Part shown: one piece after another, positions 32,169 through 50,630 of the stretch | Layout of the letters: each line of letters begins with the position of its first letter | Position numbering within the stretch: the first letter of the stretch is position 1 | NCBI GenBank assembly: GCA_036898135.1 | Contig: CM072512.1 | Location: forward strand, 41,836,023-41,900,022 | DNA: 64,000 nt | Direction of reading: 5' to 3' | Source: Oncomelania hupensis | Lineage: Eukaryota; Mollusca; Gastropoda; Littorinimorpha; Pomatiopsidae | Notes under the pieces: model-generated | Told to the model about the DNA's origin: nothing | The model's database searches: none | What the model saw: only the letters and a program-made list of their open reading frames with translations | Position numbers and translations under genes: made by a program

Positions 32169-32727
32169 TTTTCTTTTTTTTCTCTATCTCTTTCTGTCTC
32201 CACCCACCCCCATTAAAAACAGTTGCCTAATAATGTCAAGAAGCTGTTTCTATGATTCTCAAATTATTTCATGAAATTTAACCAAATTTATTCCGAATTG
32301 GTTTTACTGCAGCTTCGCAATGTGCAAGGTCACGAGCACCGCTATCCGACTCATAGGTTCGGAAGCCGCATTCAGTCCCAAGCACACTGACAAGAAAATT
32401 AGGTGAACAGAATAAGTTAGAAATCCCAGGCACTAGACAACAACACACAATGAAAACAGCGAAGGATAAAGCTATAGACAACAATTATTTCAAACCTCTT
32501 TAAGTTTTTAACTTAGTTTATGACGGATTCTTTCATTTTCAACATATAATATATAAAGCAGATTTAGAAAATATTATAACATCAAAATTTAAAGTCTGCA
32601 TCACTAATATTTATTCTATCAATTGCTAAGAGCCATAATTCTTTCAAAGAAATTATAAAATGCCAACTTGCAGTTAAATTAATATTACCGACCTTCACAT
32701 ACAAAATACACTATCCAAATAATAAAT

Positions 32728-32905
32728 TCTCACACCAGTGTCGAAGCAGACGTTTCGAAGCATTAATATCATAATTCACAATTATAACTCTAGCTACCAA
32801 AACTAAACTTTATTGCAATTAAATTTACAAAACCCTTATCACAAAATCTTCACCTCACTCTGCCCTTAGTTCAGCGAAAACGATTTAGAAAAATATCATA
32901 ATGAT
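32728..32905. repeat. Dispersed repeat, copy 1 of a diverged direct pair
   Basis: GTCGAAGCAGACGTTTCGAA and the following ~170 bp match 33725-33890 with moderate divergence. Element type unknown. Confidence 0.6.
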
Positions 32906-33720
32906 GAATACGTTTATAAATGTAATACTGTCACACTCACTGCCTCAACAATGGGTAAACAACTGTGTGCTCACCACAAGAGAAACAACCGCCCCAAATA
33001 CCTAACACATAAAACACCAGAGGGAACAATTACAACATTTTTATTCGCACAAAAAGCAAACTAATCTACGTATTTATAAAACTACTCCCTCCTCCCCCTT
33101 CCCCCCCCCCCTTATACCCAGTCACACTTAACTGTAATGAAAACAAAACTGGTAAACAATCAATAATAATAAATAAGATGATAATTTTCTTTAAAGTCTT
33201 TCTTGTTACAGCCTATGCAAGCCCACAAGTAGCTGTAGAGTTATTAATGACTTAAATAATGATTTGCACAGGATCTTAATTATACACAAAGGTTTAATAA
33301 AATTGTAAACAGAAATAATATTTCTCAGTGGCTAAAAATTATACAGGATACTTGACAATAGAAAATGCCACTCCAACTAAGTATATCTAATTTCTTGAAA
33401 AAGATAATAAACGTGTCTTATTTTATTTTATCTATCAATCTATACATGTGGCTTTATACAACCGGTAACTGACATGTTCTTTTACAGTTCATTTTCTTGA
33501 GCAATTTTATGACGGAATAATAAACAACTTTTCCTTTTACGGTCTTTCTAAGTTAGAGTCTCGCTGAATGGCAACCAGCGACCAGATGCTCAGATCAGTT
33601 GAGACGCAAGGCTGTTCATAGGGCTCCCTGTGATTCCGGTCAAGGCCCATCCACGTCACCCCCCATGGTGGAGATGCCAATACCAGTACACCAGGATATA
33701 CACAAGAGTAGATTCTCATA
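32906..33720. other. AT-rich intergenic DNA between the repeat copies
   Basis: A C run occurs near 33103-33112. No gene was recognised. Confidence 0.45.
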
Positions 33721-33892
33721 CACATGTCGAAGCAGACATTTTGAAGCATTAATATTATAATTCACAATTATTAATCTAGCTACCAAAACGAAAGTTTATT
33801 ACAATTAAAGTTAGAAAACATCTATCACAAAATATTCACATAATTCTGCCCTAACTTCAGCCAAAGAGTAGGGTAGGAAAATACCCACATAC
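33721..33892. repeat. Dispersed repeat, copy 2 of a diverged direct pair
   Basis: GTCGAAGCAGACATTTTGAA and the following sequence match 32732-32905. About 990 bp separates the copies. Confidence 0.6.
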
Positions 33893-34274
33893 TTTTTTTT
33901 TTTTTACTCTTCTGCACCTTAGTGCACGTTACCACCCTTCTCCGTTCTATCCATTATCAAACTCATTAATAAGTTACCTCCCTTTATCATAATTAAAATG
34001 AACGAACTTTTCCAAATTATTTCCCTTTATTATATAATTGTAATGTGTGAATTATTACCCTTTACAACTGTTGAAAATAATTGATCAAATTTCATGTATA
34101 ATTTATATATCATTTCTTAGTCATTGACAAAATTGTTTTCACTTATATTTTACTTATTTTAACAAAGCTCGCAGAGATTTCAAACGTTTCCTGCTTTAAT
34201 TATTTCTTTTCACAAACATTTAAAATAATTATATAATATAAATTATTTATTTCCTTGCATATAAAACCAATACT

Positions 34275-34510
34275 TCTCAACTTTGATATGATGATGATGA
34301 TCATTGTTGTCAGGGTGGCGACGTGGTGATCGTCCTTAACGCTGATTCAATAGGACGTTAAGCTTCGTTATTCTGAATATTTCCCCTGTAGGATCTCAAC
34401 TTTGATATGATGATGATGATCATTGTTGTCAGGGTGGCGACGTGGTGATCGTCCTTAACGCTGATGCAATAGGACGTTAAGTTTCGTTATTCCTTCCAAT
34501 ATTTCCCCTC
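34275..34510 (+). repeat. Tandem duplication, ~119-bp unit, two copies
   Basis: TCTCAACTTTGATATGATGA starts at 34275 and again at 34394. The units differ at only a few positions, so the duplication is recent. Confidence 0.9.
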
Positions 34511-34748
34511 ATTCAAAATATAAAATAAACATGTTTATACCAATATGCTTGCACCCGAGCAATATGGCCACTTAGGGCTTGCCTGCATGTACTTACACTA
34601 CCGGTGTTTTTTCCTCGGACAAGTCGACACAACACAAATCGAAACAGGTCTGAGTGGTCACAGTAGTTCATGCAGCTCTCCTCTTCCCTTTTCAGGTCAT
34701 CTGCTCCAGGACGACTGCACGCTGCCTTGCAGGACTGTCTCATACTAA

Positions 34749-34894
34749 TTTGCCATAGACTTTTTTGTATTTTCTAATCCCATTCTGATTTGCTATAGAC
34801 ATTTTGTATTTTCTAATCCCATACTGATTTGCCATAGACTTTTTGTATTTTCTAATCCCGTACTGATTTGCCATAGGCTTTTTATATTTTGCGA
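34749..34894 (+). repeat. Tandem repeat, ~39-bp unit, about 3.6 copies
   Basis: The unit is TTTGCCATAGACTTTTTGTA followed by TTTTCTAATCCCATACTGA. The last copy is partial and diverged. Confidence 0.9.
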
Positions 34895-35275
34895 TTTCTG
34901 TTTCTATAGAATTTTAAGTTTTGTTCAACTTAATGGTGGTGCCCAGAGGCAAATAGTGGACCTGTTTATTCAAGTTCAACGATAGATTTGTGTGTGTTCT
35001 ACCTTGATCTGAGTATGTTAAAAATCCTAAGAAGTTTGGATTTGCATGCTGCCCACCTAATTATTGTGTATTGTATTACCAAAGGCATAATAAAGTACCA
35101 GGATTAGATGAAACAGTGAATCTTAAAACAAAGTTTTCCTCGTATTTTATTTTCTTCATAAAACGCTGTTTTATAGAGCAAACTTTTTAGGTCCAGGTGC
35201 TGCTTACATGTATGAAGGTTCAGTATCTCAGTAATAATAACTTTTTTTTAATTTCATGTGTGAGAGTTTAGTTAT
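34895..35275. other. Intergenic DNA, nothing recognised
   Basis: No frame of note, no RNA gene, no clear repeat. Confidence 0.4.
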
Positions 35276-35720
35276 GTTTGTTTATTTATTTATTTATTTA
35301 CTTATTTATATTGTTTCATCCTTTTCTTTCATTCTGTTTGTATTTGTTTCTTTAATTATTTTATACCTTTCTTTCTTTGTCTTTCTTTCTTAGTTTATTT
35401 CTTTATTTATTTCTTTCTTTCTTTCTTTCTTATTTCTTGTAGTCGTCTCTTCCTTTCATCAGTATGTCTGTGTTTCTGTCTTGATCTTTTTTTCTTTTCT
35501 TTCCTTTCTTTCTTTCTTTCTTTTTTTCTTTCTTTTTTGTTAGTTTCTGTATTATATTTATTTTTTTTATTTATTTTCATCGTCTCTTTGTTTAATCAGT
35601 ATGTCTGTGTTTCTGTCTTGACCTTTGCTTTCTTCGTTTTCCTTTCTTTTTTTCTGTCTTTTCTATTGGCTTCATTTTTTAAATTTCTTTCTTCTTTCTT
35701 TCTTTCATTTTTTTAAGCCT
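35276..35720. repeat. Pyrimidine-rich (CTTT)n-like low-complexity tract
   Basis: CTTT, TTTA and TTTC runs, with the segment AGTATGTCTGTGTTTCTGTC repeated near 35460 and 35599. Confidence 0.85.
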
Positions 35721-37860
35721 GTGTTTATATCTACAGTGTGAAAGAACATACCGCTGTACGTGTCATTAAGGTATACCATTTTTAGTTTTAAAAAGCTATA
35801 TATACTCCATTCTCCAAGGTGAGACCTAGGCTATAATTGTTAATAATTATGGTGTTAGTTTCTGACTCGTGACCTTCATTGTTTGCACTTAACTACTAAA
35901 TTGTATGTCTCTGTCTTCAACTTGTGAAGAGACTGGTTGATGATACCTCAAAGTGCAGACGCCCACGGGTTTTTTTCTTAAAACGCGCTGAACGTGCTGC
36001 TATATTAGCATGGTAATTAGCTCTATGATACTCCAATCATCATCATCTCATCATCATCACCAGCATAATCATCATCATCATCATCATCACCATCATCATG
36101 TAGCTTTATTCTTTCCCTTGGTAACGTACTTAAGGTCTAGATGCTTATTTTCTCTCGTTGGCTACTACTGTACATAGATATTAAACTACTTTACAAATTC
36201 AGTTCGAATATCATAAAATCAGCGTATTTCTTAAAAGTAAAATACCGTTCATGTTATTTGCTGTTCGTTGCCTTTTGTTTTAAAACACCAATGCAACTAA
36301 ATTGAAAGACTGGGTATATTCTAGTAGACCCTATCAGTCCTATGTCTCCTTTAATGGCAAAACCACCAACCTTAATATATATATATTATAGATAACCAAA
36401 GGGAGACACTATAGATAACCAAAGGGAGACGCCTCATAGGCATAGGCGCTCGCGTGCCCAGATACAAGCGCCCGTGCTTCTTCATTTTGGTAGTGTTTTA
36501 CATTCAAGAGAGACTACCAGGTTTCTACCTTTTGGAGGTGCTCTGGCACACGCATTTGTCTCCCTCTACTGACCTAGCTGATCCAAGCTTCATTACTGTG
36601 ATTATACTATTGTGCAGGGTATCTGTTACCTACACTGGCTTTTTGCCATTCCTAGAGTGAACCATCATTCTACCAAGTTCTGAATTGTTTGGCTCGTTTA
36701 AATACCAAACAAAAATCGTTTCTATGTATATGACGGTCCAGTTAAACACACACAACAAAGCTTCGCGTGTGTGTTTCAATCATAAATAAAACGAGAACAT
36801 GGAGTATCCACTAAACTAATTATATTAAAGTAATGTTTTTAATTGTTCTTTTATAGCGCTTTTCTCAGCTCAAGACATGTTAATTTCCCTGTTTTATGGT
36901 AGATACAACTCAGTAGACGTACTTGTTTTGTATAACCTGTGCTAGCACCAACAGTCTTCTCTACTGTGTGGCATTTTTAAAGGTGAGTGTAGTGTTCTGT
37001 AGTTGTTGTGGAGATTTGGTTGGTTGGTTTGATGTTTGGGTTGTGGGTGTTTTTTTTCCTCTGTTTTGAAGAAAGAGTAGCTTAATATTTCAATTATAGA
37101 TACAGTATTCAATATTACATGGATATTATTCATAAACAAATACAATTTTTAAAAAAATTATTTGATCTGAACTCATTGTCTTCAACGTATAAACAATTTT
37201 TATGTTTGAAAAATGGGGATGCAATATAAGATAAAATCATTTTGTATCTTGCATCTTTATGACTGACAATTTATGATCCTTGTTTACAGAAGGAAAGTTC
37301 ACGATAAATCACCTTATATTTTGTATAACCTTTCCCTTCTTATGGGTATATGTTCAATCCGTTAGGACCAATTTGATTGTGAGTTACTTTCTACTTTTCA
37401 ACTTTATATGAAACATTAATTCTTAGTTGACATTGTTGAGACAAACTGCAACATTCTGGAGTGCATTTTCAGTCAGTCAGTTACAAAACGTTGGATTTTG
37501 TTTTTCTGATCCAATTTGATTAAATACGCACAACACAATCTTATTTCATTTAGTAGCGACAAACTGCTGAAGCAAAACCATTCTTTCTGGTGATGGCCTC
37601 TAATCAATCTGTTAAATCTATGAGATTATTCATTTTCGCTTAGTTTAAACGCCCATTTTTATAGGAATTTTTTTTTAAAGATTTAATTCTTAGATAATCC
37701 TGAAGAGAAAATGGCAATTATAAACACACAAACTCTACAAAATAATGTTTAATGTTTCATAATCGTTTCTCACAAAACTCCTGCATTGTTTTATATATAT
37801 GTTCCTGTGATAATAATAGTGCTTTGAACTCGAATGGAGGAAAACCGCTATACAAAGGAT
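35721..37860. other. Intergenic DNA upstream of the spliced gene
   Basis: It contains a degenerate (ATC)n run at 36040-36098, a ~21-bp tandem duplication (GATAACCAAAGGGAGAC, 36392 and 36413) and a SINE A tail fragment at 36829-36880. No gene was recognised. Confidence 0.5.
36829..36880 (-). mobile_element. SINE family A 3'-end fragment
   Basis: TTAATTGTTCTTTTATAGCG followed by CTTTTCTCAGCTCAAG matches the end of the SINE body at 12895-12930. Confidence 0.6.
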
Positions 37861-37862
37861 AC

Positions 37863-37864
37863 AA

Positions 37865-37932
<68 letters not shown>
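37863..37932. repeat. (ATT)n microsatellite
   Basis: About 23 units, just upstream of the first exon of the spliced gene. Confidence 0.97.
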
Positions 37933-37933
<1 letters not shown>

Positions 37934-37959
37934 TGGCAATCTACTAAACAGTCTTGACC

Positions 37960-45123
<7,164 letters not shown>

Positions 45124-45870
45124 CGAGGAACGAAGGTGGAGCTGTGTGGCGAGGTCTTCCGTTATGTTCCCACTGCTGTATCATCCCACAGCTCTATGCT
45201 CCCTTGGCTAGCTCAATGCTTTCGCAATTTTGTTGTTTTATCACCACTTTCCGCCGCAACCCCGCTATCACCATCATCATCACCATCAGCTCTATGTACC
45301 AAATCAACCATCTTTATCTCGTTCCCCCTTTGCTTTTCCACATTTTTTCCATGTGCGCCATGAGCATTCTGTTATCATGGACGTTGCAGCTGTGCCTTTC
45401 AAGAAGCCAAATATGGGTAATGAACGTGTCCCACAATCCTCAATGCATAAAATAGTCATCATCTATCATAATCATCATCATCTTCATCAACGTCGTCGTC
45501 GTCAGCAGCAGTAGCAGCAGCAGTAGCTGAAGCAGCAGCAACCGCAGCAGCGTCGTAATTATGTTGAGAAAGTCAAATTTAGAACGCCACAAAATGCTAC
45601 AGCTTGGATTATCAAAATGAAATGTCAGCAATTGAGATAGTATTGAATGCTGTTTCTGAAAAGTCGGTTGACTTTCCTTTGCAGAATACTGCCTGAAATT
45701 TCTCAGAGGAAATAAGGAGAACATATCGACACATAACAGAAAGAAAGAATAAAGGACAAAAGAAATGATAAAGGACAAAAGAAAGAATTAAGGGAGAAGA
45801 TAAAAATGGACAAGGGATTGAATGATGGTTGAACTTTATTCGTTCTACAGAAACCTAAATAATAAATAAA
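45124..45870 (+). other. Probable 3' UTR of the spliced gene
   Basis: It follows the stop at 45121-45123 and contains (CAT)n- and (CAG)n-like runs at 45265-45290 and 45490-45555. Two overlapping AATAAA motifs at 45861-45870 are the first good polyadenylation signals. The UTR end is inferred. Confidence 0.5.
45861..45870 (+). terminator. Candidate polyadenylation signal (AATAAATAAA)
   Basis: It lies about 740 bp downstream of the stop codon. It is preceded by AT-rich sequence, and a GT-rich downstream element is not obvious. Confidence 0.4.
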
Positions 45871-46845
45871 TACTGTAAAATGCCATCTATATTATCTACT
45901 GTTATAAATAGAACGTTGATTGTGTAAATATATATGATTTTTTTAAGGTCATACGGGTTTCGCATTATTTCTTATTTAAATAATGTCAGTTCCTGAACAA
46001 CATGTAATATAGAGAATAAGCTGCATATAATTATTATGCTGTGACTTTAGTTTTAATTGTATTAACACCAACTTCAAGCAGTTTCTATTGCTTAATTTAA
46101 AAATACTTTCCCCGTCTTTACTGATGTAATGTTATCTTATTAACTCAGCTAAGCCGTGACGCCAGCATGAAGAATGCATGTGCAAGCAAAAGGTGCAATC
46201 AATGCTTCTTCAGTTTCTTCAAAGTAAGCTCTACTTTGGGTTTCCTTTTCTAGGGGGAGTTGACGTAATCAAGATCATCACCTAAACCCTTATTTCATCA
46301 CTATGTGCTGTCTCTAAATTTGCCAGTATCTGGTGATAAATACAAGGCTGATCTTGACTGGCTTGAGCTAATCTTCTAGCCAAAGCAGTAAACTGATTAT
46401 GATAGTAATATTTGCTTTTTATGCTGTCCTTCGGGAAAATCCGCAAAGTGCTGACAGGCAGTTTACATTTAGGCCTACGTCAGCCTTTTGAAAAGTCTGT
46501 CGTTTTAAGTGGAATTGTATATTATATCTAGATCTTAAGGTATTTAAAGGGTACTCGGGTTTAGAGTCCTTATTCTGTTACTTCATTTTGTTTGGTCGAC
46601 ACTGGTAGTTTTTGTTCTGTGAATTTGAACAACATTATTCATTGCCTTGCATTTCTGAAAACAGCTATTGTTACTTCCAATAGTGGTAAGTAGACTACTT
46701 AAAACAGTTTATTTTTCTTCATAAGGGTAGCCTTGCTTTAACGTTAGTACACTTAAATAAGGCTGAATTTAACCAATAACGCGAAACCGATGTTGTGACG
46801 TTAGAGCAACAACGCAAATCTAACGCTGTCGTATTATTTGTATCT
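45871..46845. other. Intergenic DNA, nothing recognised
   Basis: AT-rich, with no frame of note. Confidence 0.45.
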
Positions 46846-46849
46846 TTAT

Positions 46850-47210
46850 GTCATTGTTAAATAGCGCTTTTACATTCAGCTCAAGAGCTGCTCAAGGCGC
46901 TGGCCGATACAGGATTTACCCCAGAGGCCCGAGGTGCCCATTTGCTGCCTTAGGCGCATGGTCTGACGCCCAGACAACTTGGGCGCCCGGGGAATAGGAA
47001 ATAAGAGACCTAATTTGTTTGTATGTAGATTATAGTCACACGACACTTTCGCATATAGGTGACTACTGGACCGATTTATACTGACACCAGCGGGCCAGTT
47101 GTTGGTAAAGGGGAAAATAATATGATCACACGTTGACCAATCCGGGATTCGAACCAGCGACCTTTCGGTTACTAGCAAGACGCTCTTACCAACTGAGCTA
47201 CCCGGCCCCA
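46850..47210 (-). mobile_element. tRNA-derived SINE (family A body with a different tRNA-like head)
   Basis: The minus-strand head GGGTAGCTCAGTTGGTAAGA has a textbook A box and GGTTCGAATCCC a textbook B box (47209-47139). The far end (46985-46855) carries the family A body end (GTCAGACCATGCGCC, CAGCGCCTTGAGC). The middle differs from family A, so this looks like a related or chimeric family. Confidence 0.75.
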
Positions 47211-47288
47211 CATGGCGTGAACTGTTTTATACTGGTAAAGAGTATATGTGTGCAATGAAAGCGTGAGAGCAGGCTAGTCGTAATAATT

Positions 47289-47291
<3 letters not shown>

Positions 47292-47339
<48 letters not shown>

Positions 47340-47360
47340 TCCCTCTCTCTCTCTCTATCT
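47292..47360. repeat. (CT)n microsatellite, interrupted
   Basis: CT runs with CCCT interruptions near 47335-47342. Confidence 0.95.
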
Positions 47361-48397
47361 CACTCTCTCACGCACACACTCACGCACATTCACACATACG
47401 CACACATAAAACACAGTACACACACAAGTTCAAAGAAAACTGACACAATTCAATTTTCCTAGACATTTTATTCCAGAATAACAGACTATCATTATATTTT
47501 TGAACGCTAACTTAAAAATGGAAGATTATACCCATAAATCCATATGCAAAGAAAGTCGCCAAAAAATAGCACAAGACAATTCTATTAATACCGGTCCTCT
47601 GGAAGAGCCAACCCTATTTAGTATATTATAACGAAATTGCACAGTAAAGTAAAAATTATTAAATCACATACTAAATGCACAGGAACACAAAATTTACATG
47701 ATAAATATCAACTGATTTTTGTTTTATTTATTTATTTTCATATTTGTACTGCCGGACCCTTACAAAATGTTGAATAGCAACTTTAAATACACTAGGGTGA
47801 TAAGGATAGTGATAGTGCATAAGGGTAAAAAGATGCATTGCTTCTTTATGGTTACTTTGTCTTCCTCTTTCCGCTGGACCTAAAGCAACAACCATGTAAT
47901 GTCTTCCTCTTCATTAACTGTATTCGTCTCCTCCTTACAGTAACACACTCTCTCCTCGCCCCCACTACACTTTTTCTGCGACCAGCCCTTTTAGTACATT
48001 AAATGCTACGTGTGGTATTTCTAATGAAGTCATAATTGAACACAATACGTTTAAGATGTATGTCTCCCCGTTCCTTCCCATTTGCCCCTTATTATTCTTA
48101 CCTACCACATTGCTAATTAATTGCACACGTAAAACTTGTCTAATTCATCTTGTCCTTTTCCAAAGCCATCGATATTTCTTTATTTAATAATAGTTGTTAG
48201 CTATACTGCGTTTATAAAATGATTGCATTGCACAAATATGCAAGTTTGAGCAGTCTTAGGCGACAGCTGCATGAAATAGTCTCCCTTTGACCTTGGGTTG
48301 TTGATCAGCTGCTTAATTCTCTCTCTTGAAAATGAAATCCCGTGGTAATCATGTAAGTTAAAAACCATTGTCTAATTTGCACCGTTTATTTCCCGAC
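47361..48397. other. Intergenic DNA, nothing recognised except a short repeat scrap
   Basis: TCCGCTGGACCTAAAGCAAC at 47870-47890 is a scrap of the ~578-bp retroposon family. No gene. Confidence 0.45.
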
Positions 48398-48642
48398 AGT
48401 GATGTTTGACAAACGAAATGAAAATGAATTCAATAAATCAATTAAAATACCATAAAAATGCTTCATTTTAAGATAGGAAAAAAATCAAATTTAATCTAAT
48501 GAAATACCTTTCCTAATGTGTGACAGTGTTATTTGACAAATAAATGAAAATTAATGTAATTATTAAAATACAATCACAATAAAAATTCTTCATTTGGAGA
48601 TAGAAAAAGGAAATCAAGTCTAATGAAATCCCTTTCCTTAGT
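48398..48642. repeat. Diverged tandem duplication, ~120-bp unit
   Basis: TTGACAAA...ATGAAAATGAATTCAATAAA and the following TCTAATGAAATACCTTTCCT recur about 120 bp later as ATGAAAATTAATGTAATTAT and TCTAATGAAATCCCTTTCCT. AT-rich, moderately diverged. Confidence 0.75.
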
Positions 48643-48732
48643 ATGTTAGCCTATGCAAGTCTGTCAACTTTAAATTATCTCCATTTTTCCATGGTAAAAT
48701 TACTATACCTGTATGTTCCAGTATACGCCGCT

Positions 48733-48734
<2 letters not shown>

Positions 48735-48813
<79 letters not shown>
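48735..48813. repeat. (AAT)n microsatellite
   Basis: About 26 units. Confidence 0.97.
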
Positions 48814-48815
<2 letters not shown>

Positions 48816-48878
48816 CACAAAACGTCATCTTGTACAGTACTAGAAGATCAGAATTCTTAACTGATTTTGAGTCAGAGT

Positions 48879-49034
48879 GATGCTGCAGAACAGCTTGAAT
48901 TGTTGAATTGACCGATTCAGACCGATGCTGCAGAACAGCTTGAATTGTTGAATTGACCGATTCAGACCGATGCTGCAGAACAGCTTGAATTGTTGAATTG
49001 ACCGATTCAGACCGATGCTGCAGAACAGCTTGAA
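48879..49034 (+). repeat. Tandem repeat, 45-bp unit, about 3.5 identical copies
   Basis: The unit starts GATGCTGCAGAACAGCTTGA; starts at 48879, 48924, 48969 and 49014 (partial). The full copies are identical, so the expansion is recent. Confidence 0.95.
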
Positions 49035-49154
49035 ATTTTATTTTGTTAGTTTAGTCTACTCTGCGTTGAATTCACTCAATACATTACTTATGCTGTATTA
49101 GATATTTGGCAAATATTCGGCAGCTGATCACTTCTTCCTTATTTTGAACAAACA

Positions 49155-49575
49155 TAATTATCGACAGGATTTAATTGGATATTTGAATTGAACTAAACAC
49201 AATTATTAGCTATAACTTTAAATATCAATGGAATTTTTTTAATAGTGTTACTCATAAAAGCAACCAACCAAAGGTTCCAAATAGACTAGTAATTATCGAG
49301 TTAATATAATTGAAGAACTAAATTGAAATGAACACAATATTTTTGTGTTGCTATAACTTTAAAACTCGGAAAACAAATATTGAAATATGTTTGTGGCACT
49401 CGTACAAGCAACCAAAGGACCGCAAATAGTCTACTAGTTATCGATTGAATTTAATTGACTATTTAAATTGAACTGAACACTTTTATAAGCAATGCCTTTG
49501 ACAATCGATTTTTAAAATATTGCAAAGACGTTTGCGTTACTTATACACTCAAGCAAAGGACCGAAAAAAGTTGTA
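49155..49575. repeat. Diverged tandem repeat, ~140-bp unit, three copies
   Basis: Blocks resembling TTGAATTGAACTAAACACAA, GCTATAACTTTAAA, GCAACC(A)AAGG and ACTAGTTATCGA recur at about 49173, 49317 and 49455 with considerable divergence. Confidence 0.7.
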
Positions 49576-49789
49576 TTTGATGTATTAGGATCTCTCCTGT
49601 TCTGACTACTGAATGAAACGAGCGGTGCTGCATTCTTTATAGAAACCCTGTGTTAACACAATGATTTCTAATCCTTTATACAATCGATGGCTGTCTACAT
49701 TTCGATGCATTCCCATTCGTACTGGTTGAGGTACAAATTCCCTTGGTACAGGTACAGGTGCCTGTTGCCCACCACTATTTCCTTCACCT

Positions 49790-49856
<67 letters not shown>

Positions 49857-49871
49857 TAATAATAATAAAAA

Positions 49872-49942
<71 letters not shown>
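49790..49942. repeat. (AAT)n microsatellite, interrupted
   Basis: Two runs of about 24 units each, separated by a GATAATAATAATAAAAAA interruption near 49855. Confidence 0.97.
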
Positions 49943-50625
49943 GTCAATAAAAAATAAAATTTAACAATACATACATGTGTAGTTATCTCTGTGATTAGAA
50001 TTGATTTGTATGATCTTATATACATTTATAAATACAACATGAATGTTCTTTTCCTTTAATGTAATTAACTTTTTAACCTGTTATCTGTACATTAATATAA
50101 GCGAGAAGGAAAATGATATATAGATGTCCAGTAAGAATGCGAAGTGCCAACTGTGTAGGACACAGGTGTTATGTTTTGTTTTTATTGATTGATGACTTCC
50201 TTTAACTGCCTGCAAAACATGTCTTAATTTCTCAGAGTGAGATAATAAACTTTTCTTATGTTCTAAACGGTGATTTATCATAATTTGTTTTGAAGGCGTT
50301 CAAGCAATAATAAAGCTTCAGTTTCTATGGAAATGTGGTTCTTTGAAACTGTTTTGAAGTTTATGACAATCTTTCTTTGGCGTCGGTCACTACTGTCAGT
50401 GCCATATCCCATTTGATTGTAACACTTAAAATCGCGGTATACCGGTACGAAATACCGACACGACCTAAATATACCGCGGTAATACCGGCGCGACTTTGAC
50501 CCACGATACCCAGCTCTATTTATAATGTATGAAACTGTAACTTGCTTTATGTGACTTGTGGAATATGACTGCTGCCGTTGAGGAAGAACAAGTAAAACAA
50601 TCCCTTCCTAATATCCCTGCCTCTG
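49943..50625. other. Intergenic DNA with a GC-rich inverted repeat
   Basis: GCGGTATACCGGTAC (50434-50448) and ATACCGCGGTAATACCGG (50471-50488) are inverted relative to each other. No gene was recognised. Confidence 0.5.
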
Positions 50626-50630
50626 TCCAT

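Noticed and set aside
47139..47210. Possible functional tRNA gene
   Set aside because: The promoter boxes are textbook, but the arms do not fold fully and the sequence leads into a SINE body shared with other copies.
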